Translations under genes and position numbers: made by a program
NCBI RefSeq assembly: GCF_000305935.1
Contig: NC_018870.1
Location: forward strand, 2,465,001 to 2,529,000
Source of the DNA: Thermacetogenium phaeum DSM 12270
Lineage (GTDB): Bacteria > Bacillota > DSM-12270 > Thermacetogeniales > Thermacetogeniaceae
Length of the DNA stretch: 64,000 nucleotides
Reading direction: 5' to 3'
Shown: one piece after another, positions 8,260 to 15,867 of the stretch
Position numbering within the stretch: position 1 is the first letter of the stretch
How the letters are laid out: the number at the start of each line of letters is the position of its first letter
Notes under the pieces: model-generated
What the model was told of the DNA's origin: nothing
What the model saw: the letters and a program-made list of their open reading frames with translations, nothing else
The model's database searches: none

Positions 8260-9513
8260 TCAGCTTACCGTTGATAACATTTGTTCCAGCTTCTGCACCA
8301 TCTCCTTGGCCCGATTACTTATGCTTTCCGGAGATGCCGGACTGTCGTTCATAGCGCAGTGGGCAACATCATTGCGCAACGCTGTCAGATGATCCCAAAG
8401 CTCTGTTATTTCGTCTACTTCTGTTAGATGACTGTACCATGAAGGAAGAGATTCCTCTGTGGGCTTTTCTCTCTTTAATTTCTGAACAGCCACACCCATT
8501 GCGGATTCCAGCTTTTTTCGAACCTTCAAATTTAGCCATTGATCACCAAACCCTGCCCGCCATGCCAGCCAGTTAACCAGCCACTCCCTTTCCATTAGCA
8601 CCGCCTGGACAATGAGATCCTTTTCAAGGAAGTATTTGATGAGGAACAACTGGCATCTGAGTCCCCCTTCGTCGAGCATCTGAGTATCGGCCGCTGACAG
8701 AGGCGTTAGTTCATCTGTAAGCCGCGCAAGAATATGTCCAAACGGCTTCGCCCAGCGTGCCGCTTCCCGCTCCACCTCCCGACCAAGAATTTGCGCTTTA
8801 GCTGCAGCGCTCAGCGCTTCTAAAGGTCGCAACAAGCGCACAGACCGGGAAAATACCTTGATACATCCCGCCATCTTCTGAAGCTGACGGGGGAGTTCCT
8901 CCCCCTCACGCCTTTCTGAGATCCACTGCCGGCGGTGCGCCTCCATCAGCAAATCAGCCAATTTTTCTCCCTCACTGCGTACTATGAAAGCCTCTACCGC
9001 CTGCAGCCATTCGTGCAGATCTACCAGCATGGTCAGATCAAAAACAGGGGCGCGCCACCCCCCGTCGGGTCCGGCCTCTCTAGCATCGTACGCTCCATAA
9101 ATAATGCGTTCCAGATGGATATCCCGGGTCTGTCTGAGATAATTAATGACTCCAAAAATCACAAACGGTAGAGAACGCAATGCATGCGTTACATCTAAGA
9201 CAACCCTTGCACCATCCGGCACTGCACCTGAGACGATATCGAAGATCTCCCAGAGCTCATCCTCTGTTCTTCCCAGTGGAATGGGCACCGGCTGTAAACG
9301 ATTGCCGAGCAGGCGTTCTATCTCTCGGTAATGTTCGTGAACATGAGCCTCCGGTGTTACCATCAACAAAAGCTTGTCCGGTCGGAAAAACGCATCAGCT
9401 GCCAGCGGGAAAAGAGCAGTACGATATATCTGGTATCCCCCTCCGCCGTGCAGCCAACAATACTCAATCTCCTCGTATTTCCCAATGCCGATAGTAGAAA
9501 GAACCACAAACAC
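8260..9513 (-). CDS. csx1: Csx1-type CARF-HEPN ribonuclease (TM1812-like)
   Basis: Proteins of this class bind cyclic oligoadenylate made by Cas10 and then cut RNA. About 417 residues from GTG 9513, preferred because GGGAGG lies 7 nt upstream; the frame is open to TTG 9552. The N-terminal CARF domain carries LDVTHALRSLP at about 106-116, the TM1812/Csx1 signature. The C-terminal HEPN domain ends with RNDVAH at 380-385, the R-x4-H catalytic motif. It is the last gene of the type III unit, 40 nt after cas6. Confidence 0.88.
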   Translation of the reverse strand: MFVVLSTIGIGKYEEIEYCWLHGGGGYQIYRTALFPLAADAFFRPDKLLLMVTPEAHVHEHYREIERLLGNRLQPVPIPLGRTEDELWEIFDIVSGAVPDGARVVLDVTHALRSLPFVIFGVINYLRQTRDIHLERIIYGAYDAREAGPDGGWRAPVFDLTMLVDLHEWLQAVEAFIVRSEGEKLADLLMEAHRRQWISERREGEELPRQLQKMAGCIKVFSRSVRLLRPLEALSAAAKAQILGREVEREAARWAKPFGHILARLTDELTPLSAADTQMLDEGGLRCQLFLIKYFLEKDLIVQAVLMEREWLVNWLAWRAGFGDQWLNLKVRKKLESAMGVAVQKLKREKPTEESLPSWYSHLTEVDEITELWDHLTALRNDVAHCAMNDSPASPESISNRAKEMVQKLEQMLSTVS

Positions 9514-9553
9514 AGAATCACCTCCCTTCTCTGTCACCGCATTCTTTACCAAG

Positions 9554-10300
9554 CTAATTCACCGGAACACAGCAACCGTAACCCTGAGAGTTCTTTGCCC
9601 CCAATCCGGCATCCAGCGCCACCTGCAGAAGCCCCGGGTCGGCACGAATTTCGTATTCACCCATCCAACCCTTAACCACGGTCTCCTTGTAGCGGGTGAT
9701 CTTCATGTCCCTATTTTCCACGCACAGCGGCCTGATGCTGAACTCCTCCGTTCGCGCCGAGCGCCCGTAGACCAGAAGGTGCTTCTTCGCCAGGTTATCG
9801 GCCACCAAAACGGGAAAACGCGGTTCGAAGGGAGAATAATAATAAGTAAACTTCTTTCCGTTTTCATCAGAAAGGGTGCTATAGACCACCAGCGGCGAGA
9901 GCATCCGCACCTTGAGCCTGTCCTCCCTTACCCGGGGAGCTGCGGTGGCGAACTCCTTCACCTCCAGCCGGGCATCTCCGAGGCGTACCTGCCCTTTCCG
10001 GAGAAAACCGGTTCCGATCTCCTGCAGAACGAAGGGTATGGGAGAACAGATCACCAAACGCAGCGGCGGAGTCAAAACCAGGCGACCCGCCGGCCGGTCA
10101 TAGCGCACCTCACGCCCCAAGAGCCGCGAGAAGGTAAAAAGCTTGAAGCGGCGCTTCTCATAGGAAAATCCCTGCTCGTGCAGATAGCTCCTCAGCACCG
10201 GATTGTTCATGTGGCTGTAGATCAGCCCCTGGAGCAGATGCCCGTACTGAACGGGGACCGCCACCGGCTCCGGGGCGCTGAAGAAAATGGTGAGCTGCAC
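9554..10300 (-). CDS. cas6: Cas6 CRISPR RNA endoribonuclease (second copy, type III unit)
   Basis: A 248-residue Cas6 with both RAMP halves: PVQYGHLLQGLIYSHM at the N-terminus, SPLVVYSTL and KKFTYYYSPFEPRF centrally, and the C-terminal Gly-rich loop GLGAKNSQGYGCC. The start is GTG 10300. It shares motifs with the Cas6 at the left edge of the window, so the locus has one Cas6 per effector module. Whether they process the same repeat cannot be told without an array. Confidence 0.94.
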   Translation of the reverse strand: MQLTIFFSAPEPVAVPVQYGHLLQGLIYSHMNNPVLRSYLHEQGFSYEKRRFKLFTFSRLLGREVRYDRPAGRLVLTPPLRLVICSPIPFVLQEIGTGFLRKGQVRLGDARLEVKEFATAAPRVREDRLKVRMLSPLVVYSTLSDENGKKFTYYYSPFEPRFPVLVADNLAKKHLLVYGRSARTEEFSIRPLCVENRDMKITRYKETVVKGWMGEYEIRADPGLLQVALDAGLGAKNSQGYGCCVPVN

Positions 10301-10315
10301 TAAATCCCCTCCCAG

Positions 10316-10822
10316 TTACAATTTTTGCTTATTGGCCCAGTTCATGAGCACTTTCTTCCAATCGTCGTGCTCATTTAGAGGGGGTTTTTCTTCGTTTTTC
10401 ACAACATCACCCTGCAAACGCCTGTTTTTACTTCTAGTCTGTACCCCTGAAGCCGAAACCCCTGCAATCTGGGCGTGGAAGATCCGGCTCAGCCAGCCCA
10501 GAACATATGCAAGCTCATCAAATGAAAGACCCTTTAAATCGGGGTGATTCACACGCCCCCTGCTTATTTCGAGCGCGCTGATAATCGCCTCATACTGCTG
10601 CCGCATACCGTAGCGGGCAAGAGGGCTTCCGGCCAAAGCCTCCACCATTGTCAACGCCTTGTGCATCCTGTCATCCGCTTTCGAAGAACGGGAAACATCC
10701 CGAAAGATACCAGCAACAGTTTTAACTGCCGTCGTCCCCTTCTTAGCACCCATTTCACGCAAGGGCGGCCCCTCCAGCAATCGATATGCCAGGCTCAAAA
10801 GGCGCTCTTTATTCATTGCCAT
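10316..10822 (-). CDS. Unrecognised small helical protein in the type III-D operon
   Basis: I do not recognise this family. It is about 168 residues from ATG 10822 (SD AGGAG upstream; ATG 10846 is also possible). It is predicted largely helical with a hydrophobic core stretch LSFDELAYVLGWLSRIF and a charged, possibly flexible tail rich in Lys, Arg and Asn after about residue 120. It lies between cas6 (15 nt) and a Cas7-type RAMP gene (27 nt) and is co-directional. It may be an accessory effector subunit comparable in role to Csx19 or another Cas11-like subunit, but I see no decisive motif. Confidence 0.6.
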   Translation of the reverse strand: MAMNKERLLSLAYRLLEGPPLREMGAKKGTTAVKTVAGIFRDVSRSSKADDRMHKALTMVEALAGSPLARYGMRQQYEAIISALEISRGRVNHPDLKGLSFDELAYVLGWLSRIFHAQIAGVSASGVQTRSKNRRLQGDVVKNEEKPPLNEHDDWKKVLMNWANKQKL

Positions 10823-10849
10823 CAAGGAATCATCTCCTTCCTGCATCGC

Positions 10850-11947
10850 CTAATATCCTTCCGCGCCCCAGCGCGGGCCGCGACGCTCACCCGACAGGAC
10901 CTGGCGGACCAAATCCACATTCTTTTTGACGTCAGGGTCGTGGTCCCCGTAATTTCGAGCAAGCCCCAACAGATCCGGATATTCGGCCTGTTCGAAAAGG
11001 CCGCCCCTGGCATACCAGCTGACCTCGAGCAGTTTTGTCCGAACGGTGCCGTAGTAAGCCGGTTTTCCGTAACCGATGCTCAGATTGATCGTCCCATCGA
11101 GGCCCAGTGCAAAGCAGAGCAATGACAGCTCATCCTCGTCCAGGTTTTGAAAGGTCACCTCTCCCTGAAAGACACTTCCGGGAGCAGCTGTTTCAACCGG
11201 CTGGTTGCCACTTCGCGGTTCGCCCAGGAGGTAAAGCTTACGACCGCGGTAAGCCGCCGCCGGCAGCCTCTCTTTAAGCCGTTTAAACCATTTCAGCCAC
11301 TCCTCTTTCGTGCAATCAGGGCAGTGGGCGGGGCCATTACAGGAAACAGCCTCATAAAAACTGCAGTAATACAGTCGCTCATTCCCTCCACCTCTGTTAT
11401 CCTTCTGGGGGTAATCTTTAAACGGCTGCTCCAGCGTAGGCAGCTTCTCAACGGACAGCTGCACCTCCCCTACCGGGCGAAACTCTCCGAAAACCACCCT
11501 TCCCCGATAGCTCTTCCCCCTGCCCACAAATCCAAAGAGGCGACAGGTTATGCAGGCAGCCTTATCGTTGCATCTTGTCCGCACTCCTGGAGGCAGGGCA
11601 TTCTCTAGCCTGGAGTTATTTTTCACCGGCGGCCGGGGAAGACAGCTCCGGGAACAGGCCTCGGCCAGACTGCGCACAACCCCCTTCAGGGACGAGCCGG
11701 GAATTACAGGGATCTCCCCGTCACGCAAAAAGGCTTGAACCAGCCGTCCGTCAATTAGGCGATAAGTGCCGCTGCCGATATGCAGAGGAGTAACCACCGA
11801 CAGCTCGAGCGTCATCCTTCCGGTCCAGCGACTTTTGTCGAGCAGATTATGCGGTACAATCCCTCTGCGGTCATCAGGACGCACCTGCAGTAGAGGAATA
11901 AACGTATAGGGCTTATCCCGCAGCAGCGTTCCGGTTCCTTTAGCCAC
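10850..11947 (-). CDS. Cas7-type RAMP of the type III-D effector
   Basis: A RAMP subunit of 365 residues. It has LELSVVTPLHIGSGTYR, IPVIPGSSLKGVVRSLAE and CRLFGFVGRGKSYRGRV, the usual three blocks of Csm3/Csx7-like Cas7 proteins. It carries cysteine motifs CNDKAACITC and, in the middle, CNGPAHCPDC, consistent with structural zinc. It would form part of the crRNA-bound backbone. GTG 11947 overlaps the preceding gene by 8 nt. It is the longest of the four Cas7-like RAMPs. Confidence 0.86.
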   Translation of the reverse strand: MAKGTGTLLRDKPYTFIPLLQVRPDDRRGIVPHNLLDKSRWTGRMTLELSVVTPLHIGSGTYRLIDGRLVQAFLRDGEIPVIPGSSLKGVVRSLAEACSRSCLPRPPVKNNSRLENALPPGVRTRCNDKAACITCRLFGFVGRGKSYRGRVVFGEFRPVGEVQLSVEKLPTLEQPFKDYPQKDNRGGGNERLYYCSFYEAVSCNGPAHCPDCTKEEWLKWFKRLKERLPAAAYRGRKLYLLGEPRSGNQPVETAAPGSVFQGEVTFQNLDEDELSLLCFALGLDGTINLSIGYGKPAYYGTVRTKLLEVSWYARGGLFEQAEYPDLLGLARNYGDHDPDVKKNVDLVRQVLSGERRGPRWGAEGY

Positions 11948-12839
11948 CTTGATTCACCCTCTCCAGCCTCTGACGCATCTCACTTTGAAGGCGGTGCAGT
12001 TTTTTCAGTTCCTGCACCAAATCCACGTCAAGATCGCGGAGCCAAGCAAGCCCTTCCCGGGTGGTTTCCCAGCAAAAACCGTTTCTGCCGTAGCGGAGTC
12101 CGCTTACTTTTACAGCGTCTTCTTTTTCTTGATAGCCCAGCAGGACTTCCTCCGGCAGAACCCGGCGGTAATCGCGCAGCACAATGCGGACGTTTTCTAG
12201 CCGCACCCTGCCATACCCCCTGGTAGAGCCGCCACCGAGGAAAACGTAACCTTCATCCAGATCTTGAAGCAGCAGCCCCAAGAGCTTCAGCTGCCAGAGG
12301 GCAAAATTGGTGAGGCTGATTTCGGCTTCAAAAGTCCCCTCCTCTACAACTTCTGGATTGAACAATGCCGTCCCCTGGCTGGCCCCTGTGATGCGGTTGA
12401 TGGCAACATGGTTTCGGACGTTCATTCTTAAAGGTTTGCCTGGCACGGGAAAGGCATCGGAGCAGCGCAGTCTTCCTGCCAGGTAGGTCTGCCCGAAAAG
12501 CTGGGTCAGCGGATCTGAAGCGTAATAGGCTTCGCAACCCAACTTGTTCCGCAGCAATCTGTCAAGGTCGTGTATTTGCTGCTTATCAAAGGGATCCGGA
12601 ATCTCCATCCCATCCGGAGCCAGGGAGCGGACGATCTGCTCCGCACGGCTGCGCAGCACCCCTTTGAGGCTGGAGCCGGGAATATAGGGAACACTTTCGC
12701 CGTTTTGCCAGGCACGAACAAAGCACATGTCGGGCAGCAGAGGATCTAAGCCGGGCTCATCGGGCCCCTTTATCAACAACGGGCCTGCAGTCCGTAGCCA
12801 GAACGTTACCTTCATTTCGTTGCGCAAGTTCTTAAACAT
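11940..12839 (-). CDS. Cas7-type RAMP (Csx7-like) of the type III-D effector
   Basis: A RAMP subunit of about 299 residues from ATG 12839, which overlaps the upstream gene by 8 nt; an open frame to 12881 is not needed. Blocks are VPYIPGSSLKGVLRSRAEQI, LTQLFGQTYLAGRLRCSD, HVAINRITGASQGTALF and the Gly-rich loop FLGGGSTRGYGRV. The acidic region around DPFDKQQIHDLD could supply a target-RNA-cleaving Asp as in Csm3, but this is inference. Confidence 0.86.
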   Translation of the reverse strand: MFKNLRNEMKVTFWLRTAGPLLIKGPDEPGLDPLLPDMCFVRAWQNGESVPYIPGSSLKGVLRSRAEQIVRSLAPDGMEIPDPFDKQQIHDLDRLLRNKLGCEAYYASDPLTQLFGQTYLAGRLRCSDAFPVPGKPLRMNVRNHVAINRITGASQGTALFNPEVVEEGTFEAEISLTNFALWQLKLLGLLLQDLDEGYVFLGGGSTRGYGRVRLENVRIVLRDYRRVLPEEVLLGYQEKEDAVKVSGLRYGRNGFCWETTREGLAWLRDLDVDLVQELKKLHRLQSEMRQRLERVNQGG

Positions 12840-13653
12840 TCTCTCCACCCCCCGGATTGAGCTCTGAGGCCCTGCAGACATCTTTCATCTCCTCTGTAGA
12901 TATAGACTCCCAACCACCGATTAAAAACTGCCGCAGGTTGGAAACAGTAACTGAGGCCACCTTTACATTTTCCAAGCGCACCCTTCCTAGGCCACGACCC
13001 GTACTCCCTCCGATCGGAAGCTCACCCCTGATAAAAGGGAACAGTGTTAAGAGCAGATCCTGCCACTCCTCTTCGGTGGCATTCTCAACGATCGCCTCGA
13101 AAGTAAAAGCGGTTCCTGCGGGCACTGCTTCTGTTTCGTACTTGCGGGACGTTAAGGAAGTCCTTTTATCACGGTCTATGGCAACACCGGGGCGAATTTC
13201 ATAGAAGCCCGGCCAGCTGGATTCAATTACCAATAGATCCCTTACCCTTACGCGGCCGGCGAAATGGGGGCTTCCAAAAAGGCGGCACGCCGGGCATAGC
13301 TGCTCGTAAATCGCCTGTGCCAGAGCCTGGAGGTTTTTGCCGTGTTCTTTTTTGAGCTCTTTCACGGATTTTGTAGACAGACAGGGCTCGCTCAGCGGGT
13401 CGCAGCAACCCCTGTCGCCGTTAGCAAGCTGCCCCAGAACCTGCTCGGCAAAAGTCCGCCAGACCCCTTTAAAGGAGGAACCCGGGATAAAGGGGCGTCC
13501 ATAAGCATCGCGAATAACCGGATTATCAACAGCCCCCGGTTCGGGTATACCGCCACCGCTCCCGATGCGCACCGGTGTGATGGCTACCAATCGCCCTATA
13601 ATCCTTCTCCTGTTGTCAAACCTATCATAGAAAAGACTAGCGTCTCCTGCCAC
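12832..13653 (-). CDS. Cas7-type RAMP (Csx7-like) of the type III-D effector
   Basis: A RAMP subunit of about 273 residues. The start is uncertain: GTG 13653 fits GGGAG 8 nt upstream, GTG 13662 is also possible, and the frame is open to ATG 13713. Visible blocks are AITPVRIGSGGGIPEPG, RPFIPGSSFKGVWRTFAEQ, CPACRLFGSPHFAGRVRV and ELPIGGSTGRGLGRV. CCDPLSEPC and CPAC may bind zinc. It overlaps both neighbours, so the run is tightly coupled. Confidence 0.86.
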   Translation of the reverse strand: MAGDASLFYDRFDNRRRIIGRLVAITPVRIGSGGGIPEPGAVDNPVIRDAYGRPFIPGSSFKGVWRTFAEQVLGQLANGDRGCCDPLSEPCLSTKSVKELKKEHGKNLQALAQAIYEQLCPACRLFGSPHFAGRVRVRDLLVIESSWPGFYEIRPGVAIDRDKRTSLTSRKYETEAVPAGTAFTFEAIVENATEEEWQDLLLTLFPFIRGELPIGGSTGRGLGRVRLENVKVASVTVSNLRQFLIGGWESISTEEMKDVCRASELNPGGGENV

Positions 13654-14110
13654 GGCGCCCACTCCCTTCCTTACCTGTTTTTTTGCTGCCGGCATACTCC
13701 AGGTACTTGGCACGCCAGGCCAGGTATCCGAAATAGTAAGTCAGGCAGAGAAGTACGAACTTTCGATCGTCCTTTCGCTTCTTCAACGCTAATTCTTCAA
13801 TCGCCTCGATCTCATCTTTCAGCGCTTCCCCGAAAGGCCGATCGCCTACCGAGCAGCGCCATGATTTATAATCATTGTCCCGCCCCATCTGATAGTCGAT
13901 AAAGGCCTCGATTTCCAGCACTGAGGAGGCCGTCTGGGTTAGCGACACCAAGTTGCGAATCTGGCTGTAACCCATCCCACCAGGTTTGGATCTGCCATCC
14001 CCTAGAAACTTCGCAGCCCTTTGGGCAAGCTCTTCTTTTAGACCCTCAAGGTCCTTTCTCCTATCCCGCTCGGCATTCAAGCCATCTACGGTTCGCTCAG
14101 CTGCGTTCAT
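13637..14110 (-). CDS. cas11: Csm2-like small subunit (Cas11) of type III-D
   Basis: A 157-residue helical protein. The segment MGYSQIRNLVSLTQTA followed by IEAFIDYQMGRD resembles small subunits found next to csx10 in type III-D loci. A basic tail (SGRRGRRR) ends the chain. Cas11 subunits line the belly of the complex along the target RNA. It sits between csx10 (3 nt) and a RAMP gene (overlap). Assignment rests on motif resemblance and place, so it is less certain than the RAMPs. Confidence 0.7.
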   Translation of the reverse strand: MNAAERTVDGLNAERDRRKDLEGLKEELAQRAAKFLGDGRSKPGGMGYSQIRNLVSLTQTASSVLEIEAFIDYQMGRDNDYKSWRCSVGDRPFGEALKDEIEAIEELALKKRKDDRKFVLLCLTYYFGYLAWRAKYLEYAGSKKTGKEGSGRRGRRR

Positions 14111-14113
14111 CGT

Positions 14114-15283
14114 TTATACCTCCCGTCTCCCCTTATTTAGGTGAATTTCGTCGCAGATGCGCACAGCCCCATAACCATCTTCTTTATTCATCCCCAGCCC
14201 TCGTTCTTCCAAAATCAGCAGGGACTGCAGCAGCTCATCATCAAGGGGCCCCCGCACCCGGCAAAGGAAAACGCTGCCTGCAGAAATGTGCAGGGATGCT
14301 TGACGGCGCCCGTCGCCGCGCTCTGCCGTCCGGTAACCCCCGTAAACCTTAAAATCCGCAAGCACCTTCACCAACCCGTCCAGGCGCTCGCTCACAGGGG
14401 AACCGGCGGGGAGCAGAGCTTCTATCAGTTCCCGCTGCAGGGTGTCATTGGATACTCGCTCACTTTTAGGCGTCAAGCGCTTTTCAGGCAGTGCATCGGC
14501 CAGCATGGTGAAAGACAGATATAGAAACTCTCCCTCCTTAGTGCCGGCCGGAATATCCAACAGCTCTCTGGCTTTTTCCTGGAAGCGAACGATGCGCTCC
14601 TTTAGCTTCTCCACACCACAGCCCACAGCCTTTTCAAAATGAACCCTGGCCTTGCCCAAACCTGCGGTTGTCTTCGCCCCAATCCGGAGCTCCAGCTCCG
14701 CAGGGAAGGCTCCGGCAGGATCGGGAACTGTCAACAGGCCGCTGAACACCTGGCCCTCTCTCAGCACCCGCAGAGAATAAAGCTGTCTGTCCTGGGCCAC
14801 CCCACGATAGGGGTCCACCTCCAGGCGCATAATCAAGCGCCGTTTGGCTTCCACCTTGCAGCCGTCTTTCAGGTACCCTCCTGCCCTTTCGGCCGGCTTC
14901 TTACACTCAGGACAGGAAAGTCTCTCTGAAAAAAGGAGGGTATCGAAAACCGGGTGATCGTCATTAAATTTGCAACGATAAGCGCTCAATGGGGCCACCC
15001 TTGCCCCATCCAAATAGAGGTTGTGGAAGCGCAGTTCAGCGAAGGAGGAACACAGGAAGCACCAGGAGCAGCGGGTGCATTCAGAGCCGCCCACAAACTC
15101 GACCCAGTTTATCAGCCCTTCGTCCGCCTCATAGGGACAGTCATCCTTTATAACCCGCGCCAAAGCCGCCCGCAGAACTCCTCCCGGTATGTAATCACGG
15201 GAAGGAAGAAAATAGGCCGACGGTTCACGCCTGTCACCAACCAGGGTCGGGCTCTGCAGCGTTATTTTTACAGTGTACTGCAT
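14114..15283 (-). CDS. csx10: Csx10, the Cas5-type RAMP of type III-D
   Basis: Csx10 plays the Cas5 role, holding the crRNA 5' handle next to Cas10, and is the hallmark of subtype III-D. About 389 residues from ATG 15283, which has GGAGGAGAAG upstream and lies 2 nt after the previous stop. It begins MQYTVKITLQSPTLVGD, then YIPGGVLRAALARV. A zinc-like cluster follows (CTRCSWCFLC), and later CPECKK. The Gly-rich loop IGAKTTAGLGKARV is present. Confidence 0.88.
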   Translation of the reverse strand: MQYTVKITLQSPTLVGDRREPSAYFLPSRDYIPGGVLRAALARVIKDDCPYEADEGLINWVEFVGGSECTRCSWCFLCSSFAELRFHNLYLDGARVAPLSAYRCKFNDDHPVFDTLLFSERLSCPECKKPAERAGGYLKDGCKVEAKRRLIMRLEVDPYRGVAQDRQLYSLRVLREGQVFSGLLTVPDPAGAFPAELELRIGAKTTAGLGKARVHFEKAVGCGVEKLKERIVRFQEKARELLDIPAGTKEGEFLYLSFTMLADALPEKRLTPKSERVSNDTLQRELIEALLPAGSPVSERLDGLVKVLADFKVYGGYRTAERGDGRRQASLHISAGSVFLCRVRGPLDDELLQSLLILEERGLGMNKEDGYGAVRICDEIHLNKGRREV

Positions 15284-15285
15284 TC

Positions 15286-15867
15286 CTACTTCTCCTCCAT
15301 TATTTCTGATTGAAACCACCCCAGGCCGCGGCTCTTTCCAAAGCCAAGGGAGTAATTGTAGGCAAAGGCATCCTTCAGGACTGCTATTACCTGATCCCGA
15401 TAAACCTCCGGCACTGTCCCGCTGATCCGGCCGCGATAGACCAGATTCTCCCCACCGGTCGTTTCCACTGTATACAGTGCGCCGTCTCGAGCTACCCTCC
15501 GGTAGCGGTCGATCCCGATGCCGGAGCGGACGCCGAGCCAGTGCTCATTTTCCTCTTGCACCGGTCGGGCGTCGTCAAAGCAGAGACAACCCTTCCTGTA
15601 TTCCGCACGGCCGAAGATCAGGCACTCCAGGCAGCTGCAGTCATCGGAGCCCCGGCAGATCCCCGCTTCTCCGTACATTCCCGCCCCTGCCAGCGCCCTC
15701 ACGGCAGCCCGCAGCCTTCCTTTAATTGTCGACCCGGGAATGATGGGAATTCCGTTTTCCCGGTAAGTGTAGCTGTCCAAAAAACCCGCTCCCCCGGTAC
15801 CGGTGCCAATATGTACAGGAGTTTTAAGCTTCAACCGGTATTCAATGCAGAGCTTTGCCCTCTTCAA
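15286..15867 (-). CDS. Csm3-like Cas7 RAMP of the type III-D effector
   Basis: The shortest RAMP here, 193 residues, close to Csm3 size. Motifs: LKLKTPVHIGTGTGGAGF, GIPIIPGSTIKGRLRAAV, CLECLIFGRAEYRKG, RSGIGIDRYRRVARDGALY and the Gly-rich SLGFGKSRGLGWF. Csm3 orthologues cut target RNA with an Asp in the thumb; the stretch FLDSYTYRENG may hold its equivalent. It overlaps cas10 by 4 nt and precedes csx10 by 2 nt. Confidence 0.88.
   Translation of the reverse strand: MKRAKLCIEYRLKLKTPVHIGTGTGGAGFLDSYTYRENGIPIIPGSTIKGRLRAAVRALAGAGMYGEAGICRGSDDCSCLECLIFGRAEYRKGCLCFDDARPVQEENEHWLGVRSGIGIDRYRRVARDGALYTVETTGGENLVYRGRISGTVPEVYRDQVIAVLKDAFAYNYSLGFGKSRGLGWFQSEIMEEK

Noticed and set aside
13637-15288. 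In-frame TAG codons (Cas11, Csm3-like stops) as possible pyrrolysine sites
   Set aside because: Downstream genes start with their own ribosome sites within a few bases and read-through would run into other frames; normal stops are the simpler reading.
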